Part shown: one piece after another, positions 52,651 to 63,068 of the stretch
Layout: each line of letters begins with the position of its first letter
Position numbering within the stretch: the stretch's first letter is position 1
Origin: Emydura subglobosa
Lineage: Eukaryota; Chordata; Testudines; Chelidae
Direction: 5' to 3'
Assembly (NCBI GenBank): GCA_007922225.1
Contig: ML679969.1
Span: forward strand, 16,489,999 to 16,553,998
DNA: 64,000 nt
The notes under the pieces: model-generated
What the model saw: only the letters and a program-made list of their open reading frames with translations
Told to the model about the DNA's origin: nothing
Database searches by the model: none
Position numbers and translations under genes: made by a program

Positions 52651-55175
52651 CCACAGACAGCACTAAACCACAGACAGCACAGACAGAGCAGACACTCTGG
52701 AATAGCTTGCAGTGAAGCATATTACAGACAGGAAGTGGTGTTTCTACCTGAAAGTCATTTCAGACTCAGTCTGAGCGCCCACACCTCTGCTTCTCCACAA
52801 GGCTGGGTGGAGGAATTAGTGAGACAGTGATGCTACACACCAGGTGTCTGTAAGCCACCACAGAATAAAAGGCAGAGTTGCCAATAGTGCACAAGTAAAT
52901 GATGGGTCAGACCTCCTAAGGTTATATTGCTCCTCTATTCCGTTAGTTATTCTAAGGAGGAAAGCAGCTTTGCTCTGCAGGACGAAGCCTCAGGGGGAAT
53001 CAAGATGTGCTCTAGGTGGATGAAAGCAACGATTCTATTTAAAGAATAAAACAGAGGTTCTCATTTTCATCTTACCCACCCACTAGTTAAAAATCATATG
53101 GTGCTGCTTTAAATGCCTAGTCCCCTGCCCCCTCTCCAGGAAGGCAAGCACAGAGAGCCATCTGCAAGCTGGGGAGAGGGCTCCCTGGAGAAAATGGCTG
53201 CAGTTGGCAAGAGAGATCTGTTTGTCTTTGCCAGGTCCCAGAGACCTTGCATGAGAAACTTTTCATGCAAAACTGCAGGAAACTTCATCTTTTTTTTGCC
53301 TGTTAAAGAAGGAGCAAAAACTTCTAGGTTTCGCTAGAAGATTAACAGAATTCCTGAATCAAAACAAAAGTCCTGAAATAATATAACACCGCGAGGGCAC
53401 TTAAAAAAATGATCCAACCCGTAACTAGACGTGCCTCCTGGTTGTTGCCTGGCAAAGGCCCAGAGTGAAGTTTACTCTATTAGTGTTTAAGGAGCAACGT
53501 TTGAAACATCACCACAACCTTCAAGAAAATAAAATCCCTGAAGCAGATCATCATAACACTGAAATGATTCTTCCGGCAAGGACCCCAGAAACAAGTTCAA
53601 ACAACATCAGTCTCTCCTTGGCAAAATTCTCTCCCAACGTTAACATCGCTGGGTGTTTGCAGTTTGTGCTAATAAAAGGCAGACATTCACACATATAAAC
53701 TAAGGGAAAATCTCATTTTTTCCAATTTTTAAATAACTAAAATAAAGACATTTAAGGCAGCTGGATTCCTGAGTTGCGTAAAAACTCTTTAGCTCCTTGA
53801 AATAGAAAAAAAGCCGGGAGGAAAAATGGGACTGGCTAAGAATGTTGCAGTCCAATAATTTATTATCCACTATTTTCTTTTAAAACAACATGCGCTTGGA
53901 ATAGCTTTGTTGTTTTGTCTGTACTGTTTGACAAAAAGGTAGCCCAAACTTAATCACTGTTCACTTTTATTTCCCATCTAAGCTTACTATATGCTAAAAC
54001 ATTTCACACCACTTACTGGTTAGTTTACAACACCACAGAAGTTTTTAAAGTTCTAAATGATCAATCTCTGTTTTATTATAAATGTATTAAACCAAACCAT
54101 AATGGAGAGCCTGACTGAGATACTAGAGGCTTAGTTTTTTTTTTTACAATTAACTAATGGTGCAAAAGAAAACATAAAGATCATTAAGTGACTGAAAGAG
54201 ACATTATTGCAAGCTCTCTCCATTTCCCTGGCTACTGCATGTGCATCTCCTGCTCCACTAGCAACAGCAAGGTGCACAGGGAGAATATACACCTATATAA
54301 TGTCATCGTTTTAGTCCTTGTAAGGAGCATCTTTTCAACACAAGTTGTTATAAACACAGAAAAAGACATCAGAAAGAGTTTTATTCAGATAAGAAAAAGG
54401 ACTTAGTTAAGCAAAGGCAGATTATGGATAAAATCACATAAGCTTTTACACAAGAGCTAGATGTGCGTGGACATTACCAACTCCAGTCACCTTCAGATCA
54501 GCCATGCTAGCTAGCTAGTGTTCCTGACTGCACATTAATTCAGTAACACAGCTCTGTATTTTATCTGTACACATGTGTGAGAGTTTGCATGAACTCATCA
54601 TGGCATCTGGCGAGGAAAATGAGTAATTCTGTAGCATATTCATATAGTTGCATCAGCATTTTTAAAGTATTTTTTTTAACATTGACTTTGTACTAAAAAC
54701 CATTATGTTAACACAAGCCCATGTCCAGAATGGTTTCAGGTTTCTAAGCTTTGGATGCCAAGGATATGGAGTAGCATGCCTTTGCATTTCTGCTTACATG
54801 TCCGCTGGCTAATGAGTTAGGAAGAATATGATGAACTAGACGCATACTTCTTACCCAAGCTGTATGACGAGAAACAAAAGTTATTGCATGCAGAACTTGG
54901 AGGGGATAAACACAGAGGAAGGGAAAGGAATCACTTGGTAAGCAGGGCACAAACAATATGCATTTTAATAGGCTAAATGTAAATGTATACATCTGGGAAC
55001 AAAGAACATAGGCCTTACTTACAGGATGGGCAACTCTGTCCGGGGAACAAGTGACTCTGATAAAGTTTTGAAAAGGTGGTGTGTGGCTAATCAGTTGAAC
55101 ATGAACTCCCAATGTGACACTGTGGCCAAAAGGACTTCTGTGATCCTGGGATCCATAAACATAAATCTTGATGAG
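52651..55175. other. No recognised gene; AT-rich
   Basis: AT content rises from about 53300. The 207-codon minus frame at 54744-55367 runs into the interspersed repeat at 55176-55300 and is not credible as a gene. Confidence 0.5.
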
Positions 55176-55300
55176 TAGAGTGTAGTAGAGATGATGTAGT
55201 TGTAGCCGTGTTGGTCCCAGGATATTAGAGAGACAAGGTAGGGAGGGAGTATTTTTTATTGGACCAACTTCTGTTGGTGAGAGAGACAAGCTTTTGAGGA
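55176..55300 (+). repeat. Turtle/crocodilian-type interspersed repeat, copy 2
   Basis: GTTGTAGCCGTGTTGGTCCC, AGGATATTAGAGAGACAAGG, TTTTTTATTGGACCAACTTC, TGTTGGTGAGAGAGACAAGC. A longer and less decayed copy than 49240-49345. It abuts the CR1 at 55315. GTTGGTCC near the start and GGACCAAC further in are complementary. Confidence 0.7.
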
Positions 55301-55314
55301 AAAGAGAAGTTGTA

Positions 55315-55825
55315 TCTGGCACTGTTGCAACCGCTGCTGGAATATCACGTCTAGTTCTGGTATCCACAATTCAAAAGGATATTGATAATTGGAGACGTTC
55401 AGAGAATAACCATGAGAATAATTAAAGGATTAGAATTGTTATGACTGACTTCCTTGAGTCTATATACTCAGCTTAACAAAGAGAAGGTTAAAGGGTGATT
55501 TGATTATAGTCTATAAGTACCAACGTGAGGAACAAAAATTTAATAATAGGCTCTTTACTCTAGCAGAGAAAGGTATAACATGATCCAATGGCGGGAAGTT
55601 GAAAGCATACATTTTTTACAGTGAGAGTAATTAACCATTGCAACGATTTACCCAGGGTCATGGCAGATTCTCCATCACTGGCAAATTTTAAACCAAGATT
55701 GGATGTTTTTCTAAAAGATCTGCTCTAGGAATTATTGGGAGTGAAGGTCTATGGCCTGTGTTATACAGGAGGTCAGACTGGATGATCACAATGGTCCCCT
55801 CTGGCCTTGGAACCTATGAATTATT
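55315..55825 (+). mobile_element. CR1 LINE, 5'-truncated 3' end, different subfamily
   Basis: The sequence matches the pattern of CR1 3' ends: GAGACGTTCAGAGAATAACC, TTAACAAAGAGAAGGTTAA, and near the end GGAGGTCAGACTGGATGATC and GGCCTTGGAACCTATGAA. The C-terminal coding part can be read at about 55615-55728 (FTVRVINHCNDLP, then DSPSLANFKPRLDVFLKDLL). It corresponds to the WNRLPREVV region of the copy at 44930, with the usual Trp changed to Cys. The frame is broken upstream, so the copy is dead. It starts directly after an older interspersed repeat at 55176-55300. Confidence 0.85.
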
Positions 55826-57424
55826 TAAGGTGCATCTACGAGGATACTACTGGGAGCAAACAGATGAAGTGAGCAATGGAAAATTCAGGCTCAGTATTTT
55901 CAGTTTCCTATGAGTCCTATTGGACTTCAGATCAGGCCCCCAACGGAAGTGGTGGATGCTGCATTGTTCAGTCTAATTAGAAATAGGAGTAGAAAAGCAT
56001 TTGCGACTACACTGCACAGAACACTCTTGCCTGGGCTGGGAGGTGGATGAATTTATCTAACAGGTCTTCTCCACAGGTAGTTTCTGGTGGGTTTCACAGT
56101 TACAATAGACACAGCAACTTAATTGCAAGCAGGAAAGTTCAAGATACAGGGCTGAATTTTTTTTAAAAAAAGACAAGGAGTAAAAAATGAGTGTTGCCAG
56201 AGTCCAATGGGCTGGGAAACAAAAGGAAGTCCGATGTTCAAATGCTATTTCATGGCCTCATCACCAAAATGTGCACATCCGAGATTAATACATTGCAGAG
56301 ATTATTATTTACATCCACACAACACTGTGTGTCTCTGGTTTCATTAGAAATACTATTCTTCCCTACTATAAAGGAGGCCCTTACCTAGATGCTAAAATTT
56401 GTAGGAGGCTGCAGATAATTCCAGCATTTACTATTCCAGACTAAAGTGATGCCGATGAAATATGCAACAGAAAATTAAAGGAATGAACTTCCATCAAGGA
56501 GAGAAGCCCTAAAATGGAATTATAGCCTCACACACCATGTGCCTTCACTACATTTTCCACTGCACAGCTAAGCTGCAGACTATTATTATGGATTATTTCC
56601 CTGCCAAGTGCCTTTCTCCTCCCAGCAGTTTTGGTAGTAGAGCTGTTACTGCTGCAAGAATATTTATATCTATATAAACGGGGAAAGATTTTTCAGCCTC
56701 TTGATGCTCAATTTTTTAAAGTCACCTTTGGGAACAGACTAAGCCTGGAAAAGTTACAAGCAACTGAAAGTGACTGAGTTAACAGACAGATAGTCAACAT
56801 GCAGCTATCTGAAGGGAATGGGGGCGAGGGGAAATCGCAGCTGACCAGCCCAGCCCCTGCTGCATGCCAGTGGCAGAAGGCAAAATTTTAGCTGAAGTCA
56901 CTGGAACAAACCCCTTCTTTTACAACTGCCCTACAACAGTGACCATCCACAAAGAGCAGACAGGATGCTGGTTTCCCAGAACCCTCACCCCAGGGTCAAT
57001 GAGAGTTATGAATACAGACTACTATTACTGTTATCTGAGACACAGATCACTTTCTGCCACTGAAAGAAAAGTCCCTGGGTTTTGTTGTTTTAACAAAAAC
57101 CCTGGAACACCTCTGAAAGCTGGCTGGAACTCCAGCTCAGCTGGCATGGAGGCATGAAAAGCAGTCTATCCTGCCTGGAGGACTCCTTAAAAACAACATA
57201 TAAACATTAATACAGAGCATGAATCAGGTTAATGGGCATGAAGCAGTGCTGTGAAGAAAGGCTTTAGATGCTAGGTTTTGGGAATTGGTTCTATCCATTA
57301 TGCTTAGATTGTGCGGAGAGACTTAGGGAATGAAGATAAATTGCCAACAGGAACTAACCCTACTTTCATCTGGAAAAAATATAAATACCAGCATTTGCTC
57401 AGTTGTGAAGATAGAAAACAATGT

Positions 57425-57630
57425 AATAGCACTTAGCTCTTATCTAGTGCTTTTCATCAGTAGATCTCAAAACGCTTTACAAAGGAGGTCAGGCTCACTA
57501 TCCCCATTGGGTGGATGTGGAAACTGAGGCACAGATATTCCTTGCTTAAGGTCACCAGCAGGCCAGTGGCACAGCCAGGATTTGAACCCAGGTCTCAAGT
57601 CCCAGTCCAGTGCTCTATCTTCTAGACCAG
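57425..57630 (-). mobile_element. MIR-like SINE
   Basis: Reverse orientation: CTATCCCCATTGGGTGGATG, GGAAACTGAGGCACAGATA, AAGGTCACCAGCAGGCCAG, GATTTGAACCCAGGTCTCAA, and CCAGTGCTCTATCTTCTAGACC at the tRNA-like head. The GGATTTGAACCC is a reversed B box. Well preserved. Confidence 0.75.
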
Positions 57631-57680
57631 TGGCTCCCAAATTGTATTGGTTCACATACTATCTTCTTAAAATACTGTTG
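57622..57680 (+). mobile_element. Possible hAT terminus
   Basis: GACCAGTGGCTCCCAAATTG resembles CAGTGGTTCCCAAACTT-type hAT ends and directly follows the MIR copy ending at 57630. A similar reversed motif (ATTTGAGGACCACTGG, 45442-45457) is seen elsewhere. The other end was not found. Confidence 0.3.
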
Positions 57681-58114
57681 CGAAGTAGATGGATGGAACA
57701 TTAAGCTCACGTACGAGCAGTGGTATGTGAACCCCAACTCTACGCCACTCTACCTACCAACTGCAGTACTTTATAAAGCTTGAGTTGACCTCAACAGTTA
57801 AAGAGGTTTTCCCCCTGCCCTCTCTTAAGAAACAGCACCCCATAACTCCTTAAAATGTGAAGAAGGCTGATTTATGCAGCATGTTCTTTTTATTTAAATG
57901 GCTTTAATGGTTGATGTCATGGTTAGGTCTTAACACAAGTTGCAATAATTTCAAATTTAGTTTTAAACAGGGTTAGATTTTTAAAATCTGTTTTTATCCA
58001 CCCTGGGGTTGATGATGCGCCTCTCTGTCCCTGTGGGCTGAATTCCCGTACCCCCCAAGTTCGTGTCTTGTTATTCAGTGTTAAGAATCAGAGAGGCTTA
58101 TTTTCTGCTTTGGG

Positions 58115-58195
58115 TATCTCACAGAGGAAGTTGTGGCCCCTGTACCAAAGAGCTTAGTGTCTAAACTTCACTACACAACAGGGAGATAAGGAGAG
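58115..58195. repeat. Conserved interspersed repeat fragment
   Basis: GGAAGTTGTGGCCCCTGTAC, CAAAGAGCTTAGTGTCTAAA, CACAACAGGGAGATAAGGAG. Related to 20095-20160 through the CAAxGAGCTTA block. Confidence 0.45.
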
Positions 58196-59369
58196 ATAGA
58201 TGCGGGAAGAGGAAAAACCAGGGTTACAGTAAGAAGACCAGGTGCCACTCAGTAAGGGCTGCGCATTTGAAAGTTCCATGACTTGTAAGGTATCTTTCCT
58301 ACCCCCTCACTTCTGGGAAGTGAGACAAGCAACAGGGAATTGATCTGTGGAGCTACGTTAGTGCATTTTTGGAAGGGACTGGGAGGTGGCTTATCAAGGA
58401 TGGGGATTTCAAGAAGAGATAGCATGGAAGACCATATATCTGAACTGCCCCTTGTTTTAACCCCAAAGCTTCCTGTATTCCCAACAAATTAGGGTCCCCT
58501 CACTTTCATCGTTTAAAGTTATTTACAGCAAAAATACAGTCAGAAAGGCAGATGTGACCAACATGGTATTTACACCAACAGGAATTACCTGTATTTTAAA
58601 TCTCCTGCATGAATAATTGTGTTCTCCCCTCACACACCATGCCCAACTCTAGGCATTTGCAAGGTGAAATGTGGTGTAAGAAAAAAAAAAAAAGGGCCGT
58701 GCCTACAGGAGAAACTGCAGAAGCTAGATTTTAGCTACACCAACCCAGGGGCTTCTGAGACTGAAGGATTTCCTCCTCTTGATACAGAAGGCCTGTGTGT
58801 GCTTCGAACCATCCTTAATTAATTAGGCACCAAATTTGGAATAATGGCATCAACAAAAAGGCTATCAACAGGGAAGGTGCAGGGTGAAACAGGGGCAGCC
58901 TGTTCTTAGCGCAGGAAAACATTCCATACGCACAATTAGATCCTACACCATCAGCTCAGCCAGAAGGCTGTGTATCCAAAATCCACGGTCAGGCCTGGGT
59001 TGTAGAGAACCCGCCCCCTTAATTCAAACACCTCTATTCAAAGGCCTTTTTAGAGGAGTATTGCATAGACAGCTCTTCAGACTGTGTAGAAAGAACCCCT
59101 CAAATGACACTCTCACAAGTCAAATAACTAACCTTGGTGCTGCCCCAATTGTTGCATTGCTGCAGGATATTGCTCAGTCCATTTGTATATCATCTTTGAG
59201 ATGTGTGTTCCCAGTCAGTTGGACTAAGAAGAACATCCCAGTGAATGAGGGATCTGCAGATCTTTTCAAATAGGTTTGTTCCAGGTAGCCCTTTCATCAA
59301 CGAAGGAAACATTAATCTGCAGGGGGTTGTGAAGGTCCAAGCATGCTAAAGCTAGCTTTGCCCCAGGTG

Positions 59370-59495
59370 CACAGAACCAATCAGCACGCCCCCACATGTG
59401 TGGAACCAATCAGAACACCCCATACAGGCCTATGTAATTTGCAAATACAACTTTTGCATATGAAGAGGTCTGAATAGTCTGTGCTTTTAAATACA
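59370..59495 (+). promoter_or_regulatory. CCAAT / octamer / TATA-like cluster
   Basis: Two AACCAATCAG boxes occur in the same orientation, about 29 bases apart (near 59377 and 59404). An AATTTGCAAAT palindrome with an ATTTGCAA octamer-like core (near 59438) and TTTTGCATATG (near 59452) follow, then GCTTTTAAATAC (near 59481) as a weak TATA. This spacing resembles a pol II promoter such as histone-type or retroviral LTR promoters. No coding frame follows, and no histone or retroviral sequence is seen, so it may be a lone LTR, an old promoter, or chance. Confidence 0.3.
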
Positions 59496-61864
59496 ACACA
59501 GGCCAGTAAAGTGCATGCAAGGATAGAACTAACTAGACCATTTGAACATCAACAGAAGTGAGCTTTCGTCATAATTATTCACCCTATTGCTATTCCAATT
59601 ATCTCTGAATCGCTATCCCTGCTGTGAAGCCACAAAGACTTCCAAAGTTACTGACCTACTTAAGGCAGAAGCAACTGCCACCCATGCAAAGAATGAGATT
59701 CTCCAGCAAGCAATATCATTAGTGAAAGCGATACACCTGACCAGTCCCAACCTTTCCTTGAGGGCCACCATTTGGCTCATGCAGGGTAAGGCCCTGTTCT
59801 TCCTTATACACTGCGTATGCAGTATCTGAGAAGCTTGTAGCATCTTAGGTAGTCCAAGGTAATTCAGGAGATGAGCCAAGAGAATTTTAAAAAACATTTT
59901 TGAAAAATGTTAAATATTACAAAGGCTCCCAAAACTCCCCCTTCAAATGGGTTTCTCTTGGCATGTGGACACAGAGATCTATACTGTGGCGGTGGAGGAT
60001 TCAGTCTTCCACTGACCATTATAGCTCTGATCATTTGAAGAAGCAGCGCCTGCCTTTAAGCACCAACAGTTATGGTTTGCTTTGTTCTCTCTGTAAGAAC
60101 AGCAATGAAACCAGCTGTCTCTGCTCCCCTCCTTCTCACTACCTTTTCCATTATGAGCCAGACCTTCTCTCATTAGCACTTCACTGCTAATTCCCTCTAA
60201 CAATCCTCTGAAGCCTCACGAAGCTCTGAGCTCCTACACCATTAATGTATTACCACATTGATTATCGAGAGCACCTTTGGAGCAAAATGCATGTGGGATG
60301 CCAATGGAGTTATTAGAAGATGTTAGAAAGCAAAGCAGTTCCTTGATTAGTTCACGTCTGTACCGTGCTGAGCATTACTGAGAATGGCAGCTCCCTGCCT
60401 TGTGCGGCTCATACTGAGTGTATGTGGAGCTTTGTTTTTCGGTGCAGAAGATAATTTACTCACTCATCCCCAGGCGTAGATTGAGCCAGCTCCAAGTGGG
60501 GGAAGTGGAACCATACTTGGTCAAGACTGAGTTCATAGTCTTCAGTGTCTGGCGGGGCAGCAAGGGCCCTTGGCTGCACGTTCCCGCAGTCCCTGCAGGG
60601 GAAAGGACCTGGGTTAATACAGTGAGGCGTACTGCGCATACCACTCTCCTTTAAGTGGAGCAGATGCCCAGAGAGCTGCTCAGAGATCTGCTCCCTGCAG
60701 GAAGAGTTCACTCCTCAGCTCTCCTCCCCAGCCTACACTCTAGGAAGCTTGCTTTCTTGCGCTACTCCACTGACACGAAAAGCAACGTGTTTGGTCTCTG
60801 CTAGTTCATTTCTTCCCAGACCTAGAGCTCTTCGGTGCTGTATATTTTAGTGTCAGCTTCTCAGATCTGCACACTTCACTTGCCTTCTCATTTGGGTTTC
60901 CTTAGTTCCCTTCTCTGTCAGCTGTAACACTCCCTCCCTGACCCTCTGCAATTCAGCCACCGCCAGCCTCCAGCCTGCACAGCCTCTTGCCATTTGCTAG
61001 GTAAGGATTTGATGTTTCACAGCTGAACTTTGCCAGACCCCCTCCCCCTGGATATTTTCATCATCCACTGAAGCAGAGCCCCAACCCCTTAGAACAACTC
61101 AAACCACAGGCCACTGAGCATCACAACAGCAGCAGGATAGGTTGCCACAGCAACCCAGCTGCTCAGAGGCAAAGCAGCAGCATAGTGCCCCTTGTTCCAC
61201 CTTCCCTCCATTCTGATACGAGGCTCATTCAGCTCTGACATCACACAGAGCAGATGTTCCTTTCACAACTGGAAGTTTGTTTCCTTTCTGCTCCCCTGCC
61301 TGCCCTTGTTTTGCTAGCAACCCTTAGATATACCTTTAACTTGGCAGGGTCATTATGAAGTGGCCCTGTGCTTCACAGAAGATATTTTTTCCCCTTGCTG
61401 CACAGATGGCCCCCATATTTATTTTAGCCACTGTTGAGGCTAGTTTGTCAGCCAAGTCTTTCCTGTACTGCCAGACCCAGCCATATGGGGAGAATTAAGA
61501 CTGGATTAAGTTTAACTCTTTAACAGGCAGCAGCACAGCACAGACTGTCCGAGTCCCACTTCAGATCCATTTTCCCAGTAAAATCAACCCCTATTTCATT
61601 TGCTTTCATTCATAGGTTCACATTTCTAAAGTGTTACTGAAACTAGTAGAGGTTACTACTCAGGAACTAGATAAAAGCATTTCTTGGGTTTTGGTGGATT
61701 ATTCATAGCCGCTTTGATATTGCAGCCTAAGATTCTGAAACTCAGTACAATACTGCATCCTTCTTCCTTTTAGAGCCTAAGTGTGAGCAGAGTAAAATTT
61801 GCAAATAGGATACAAGTCCCAAAGATTCCAGTTTTTGCTTCTCAGAAAGGCAACTTAGTCTCAC

Positions 61865-61990
61865 TAAGATCATATAGGACTAGAGGCACTTCTTGGATCA
61901 TCAAATTCAGTCCTCTGCTACCACACATAAGCCCCTCCTAGAACTGATTTATTTCCTGCAAGCTTCCCAAAGACTGAACTGCAAAGGTAG
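61865..61990 (-). mobile_element. Possible very old CR1/L3-like fragment
   Basis: GGATCATCAAATTCAGTCCTC followed by a line of TGCAAG and AACTG motifs loosely resembles reversed CR1/L3 3' ends. Divergence is too high for certainty by eye. Confidence 0.25.
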
Positions 61991-62687
61991 ACAGAGCCAA
62001 TCTGCATTCAGCACCTTTTGAGAAGCTACATTTGAAAGCCATAAGTAATTTGTTTTTTGGGGGTTTTTTTGCATAGACAAATTAAGAGCCCACTTCCCAA
62101 AGATTGTTCCTTAGATACTATTTTTGGCTCCAATAAACAGCTCTCCAAAATCAGATTACAAGTTATCAGGAGGCATTTAAGTCTACTATAACCAAATCTT
62201 TACTCAACAATCTGAAAGAATAAGCACGACAAATTGAGGACTGTGAGGTATTTATTCTATCCCCAAACCATATTATATTCCACTAATTGCCCACGACGCA
62301 GCACTTCTCAGAGGAAACAGAATTTAGGATAATGCTGTTACTGCTAGTGGTACACATACATCACATTTATTCCCATTCCATTAACATTTTAGCCTCCAAC
62401 ATCACCATAGTTCATTTAGAAAGATATGGGTAGTTAGATGGAGTATGAGTAATATCTCTTCCCAAAATATGGATAATTACTTTTAGGCTTTAAATAAAAA
62501 TATGATCCAAGTACCAAAGACAGAACAAACCAGGATAAAAAGTTGCTGTATAATAAAAGCAAGGAAATGCAGAGGCCAGCCTATCTGTTGTGAAGCATCA
62601 AACCTGCAAAGGTCCCACAGCACCTGGCAGTACACCCTTCTCATTGCATCTCTTGAATACTATTGTACAAGTCAGAACTCCAAGAAA

Positions 62688-62933
62688 AACAGGGTTACTT
62701 ACCAGTAACTGTTGTTCTTCGAGATGTGTTGCTCATATCCATTCCAATTTAGGTGTGTGCGCGCCCCGTACACAGATTCCCGGAACCTTTTTCCCTAGCA
62801 AGCCCCGCAGGGCCAGCTCAGACGCCCCCTGGAGTGCCGCGCTCATGTCGCGGTATAAAGGGCGCTGCTGGCCCCGCGGGTCCCCCGTCCCTTCTTTCTG
62901 CTGACTCCGACAGCGGGGACAGGGGGTGGGTTT
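62688..62933 (-). repeat. DIRS right terminal inverted repeat
   Basis: This stretch separates the ICR from unrelated flanking DNA. Its outer 58 bases (62688-62745) pair with 62934-62991. The interior (about 62760-62930) is strongly GC- and CpG-rich, unlike the flanks, and contains a TATA box on the plus strand. The left copy is not in the window, so total ITR length is inferred from where the ICR begins. Confidence 0.7.
62845..62865 (+). promoter_or_regulatory. TATA box inside DIRS terminal repeat
   Basis: TATAAAG at 62854-62860 sits in a CpG-rich context and points toward the recombinase gene's antisense strand. In an inverted terminal repeat, a promoter that drives sense transcription from the left end reappears at the right end driving antisense transcription. 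Dictyostelium DIRS-1 is known to make such an antisense transcript. Transcription here is inferred. Confidence 0.5.
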
Positions 62934-63034
62934 GGAATGGATATGAGCAACACATCTCAAAGAACAACAGTTACTGGTAAGTAACCCTGTTTTCTCTCTT
63001 TGAGTGATTGCTCATATGCATTCCAATTTAGGTG
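62934..63034 (-). repeat. DIRS internal complementary region (ICR)
   Basis: Two blocks meet here. Bases 62934-62991 are the reverse complement of 62688-62745 with one mismatch in 58. Bases 62994-63034 resemble 62714-62754 in direct orientation (both contain GCTCATATxCATTCCAATTT). In DIRS elements the ICR is complementary to both outer ends and is thought to template circularisation during reverse transcription. The first block therefore matches the right end seen here, and the second should match the left end lying outside the window. Confidence 0.75.
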
Positions 63035-63068
63035 ATTAAGTAGCCATACCCTTGGAGGTGGGTAGGAG

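Larger units (their letters stand above)
55826..62687. other. No recognised gene; MIR and promoter-like cluster
   Basis: Contains the MIR at 57425-57630, a repeat fragment at 58115, an A14 run at 58679-58694 with one G, the CCAAT/octamer cluster at 59370-59495 and a possible old LINE piece at 61865. No splice-bounded coding frame stands out. Confidence 0.5.

Noticed and set aside
54744..55367. 207-codon minus-strand frame.
   Set aside because: It overlaps the interspersed repeat at 55176-55300 and the start of the CR1, and has no family features.
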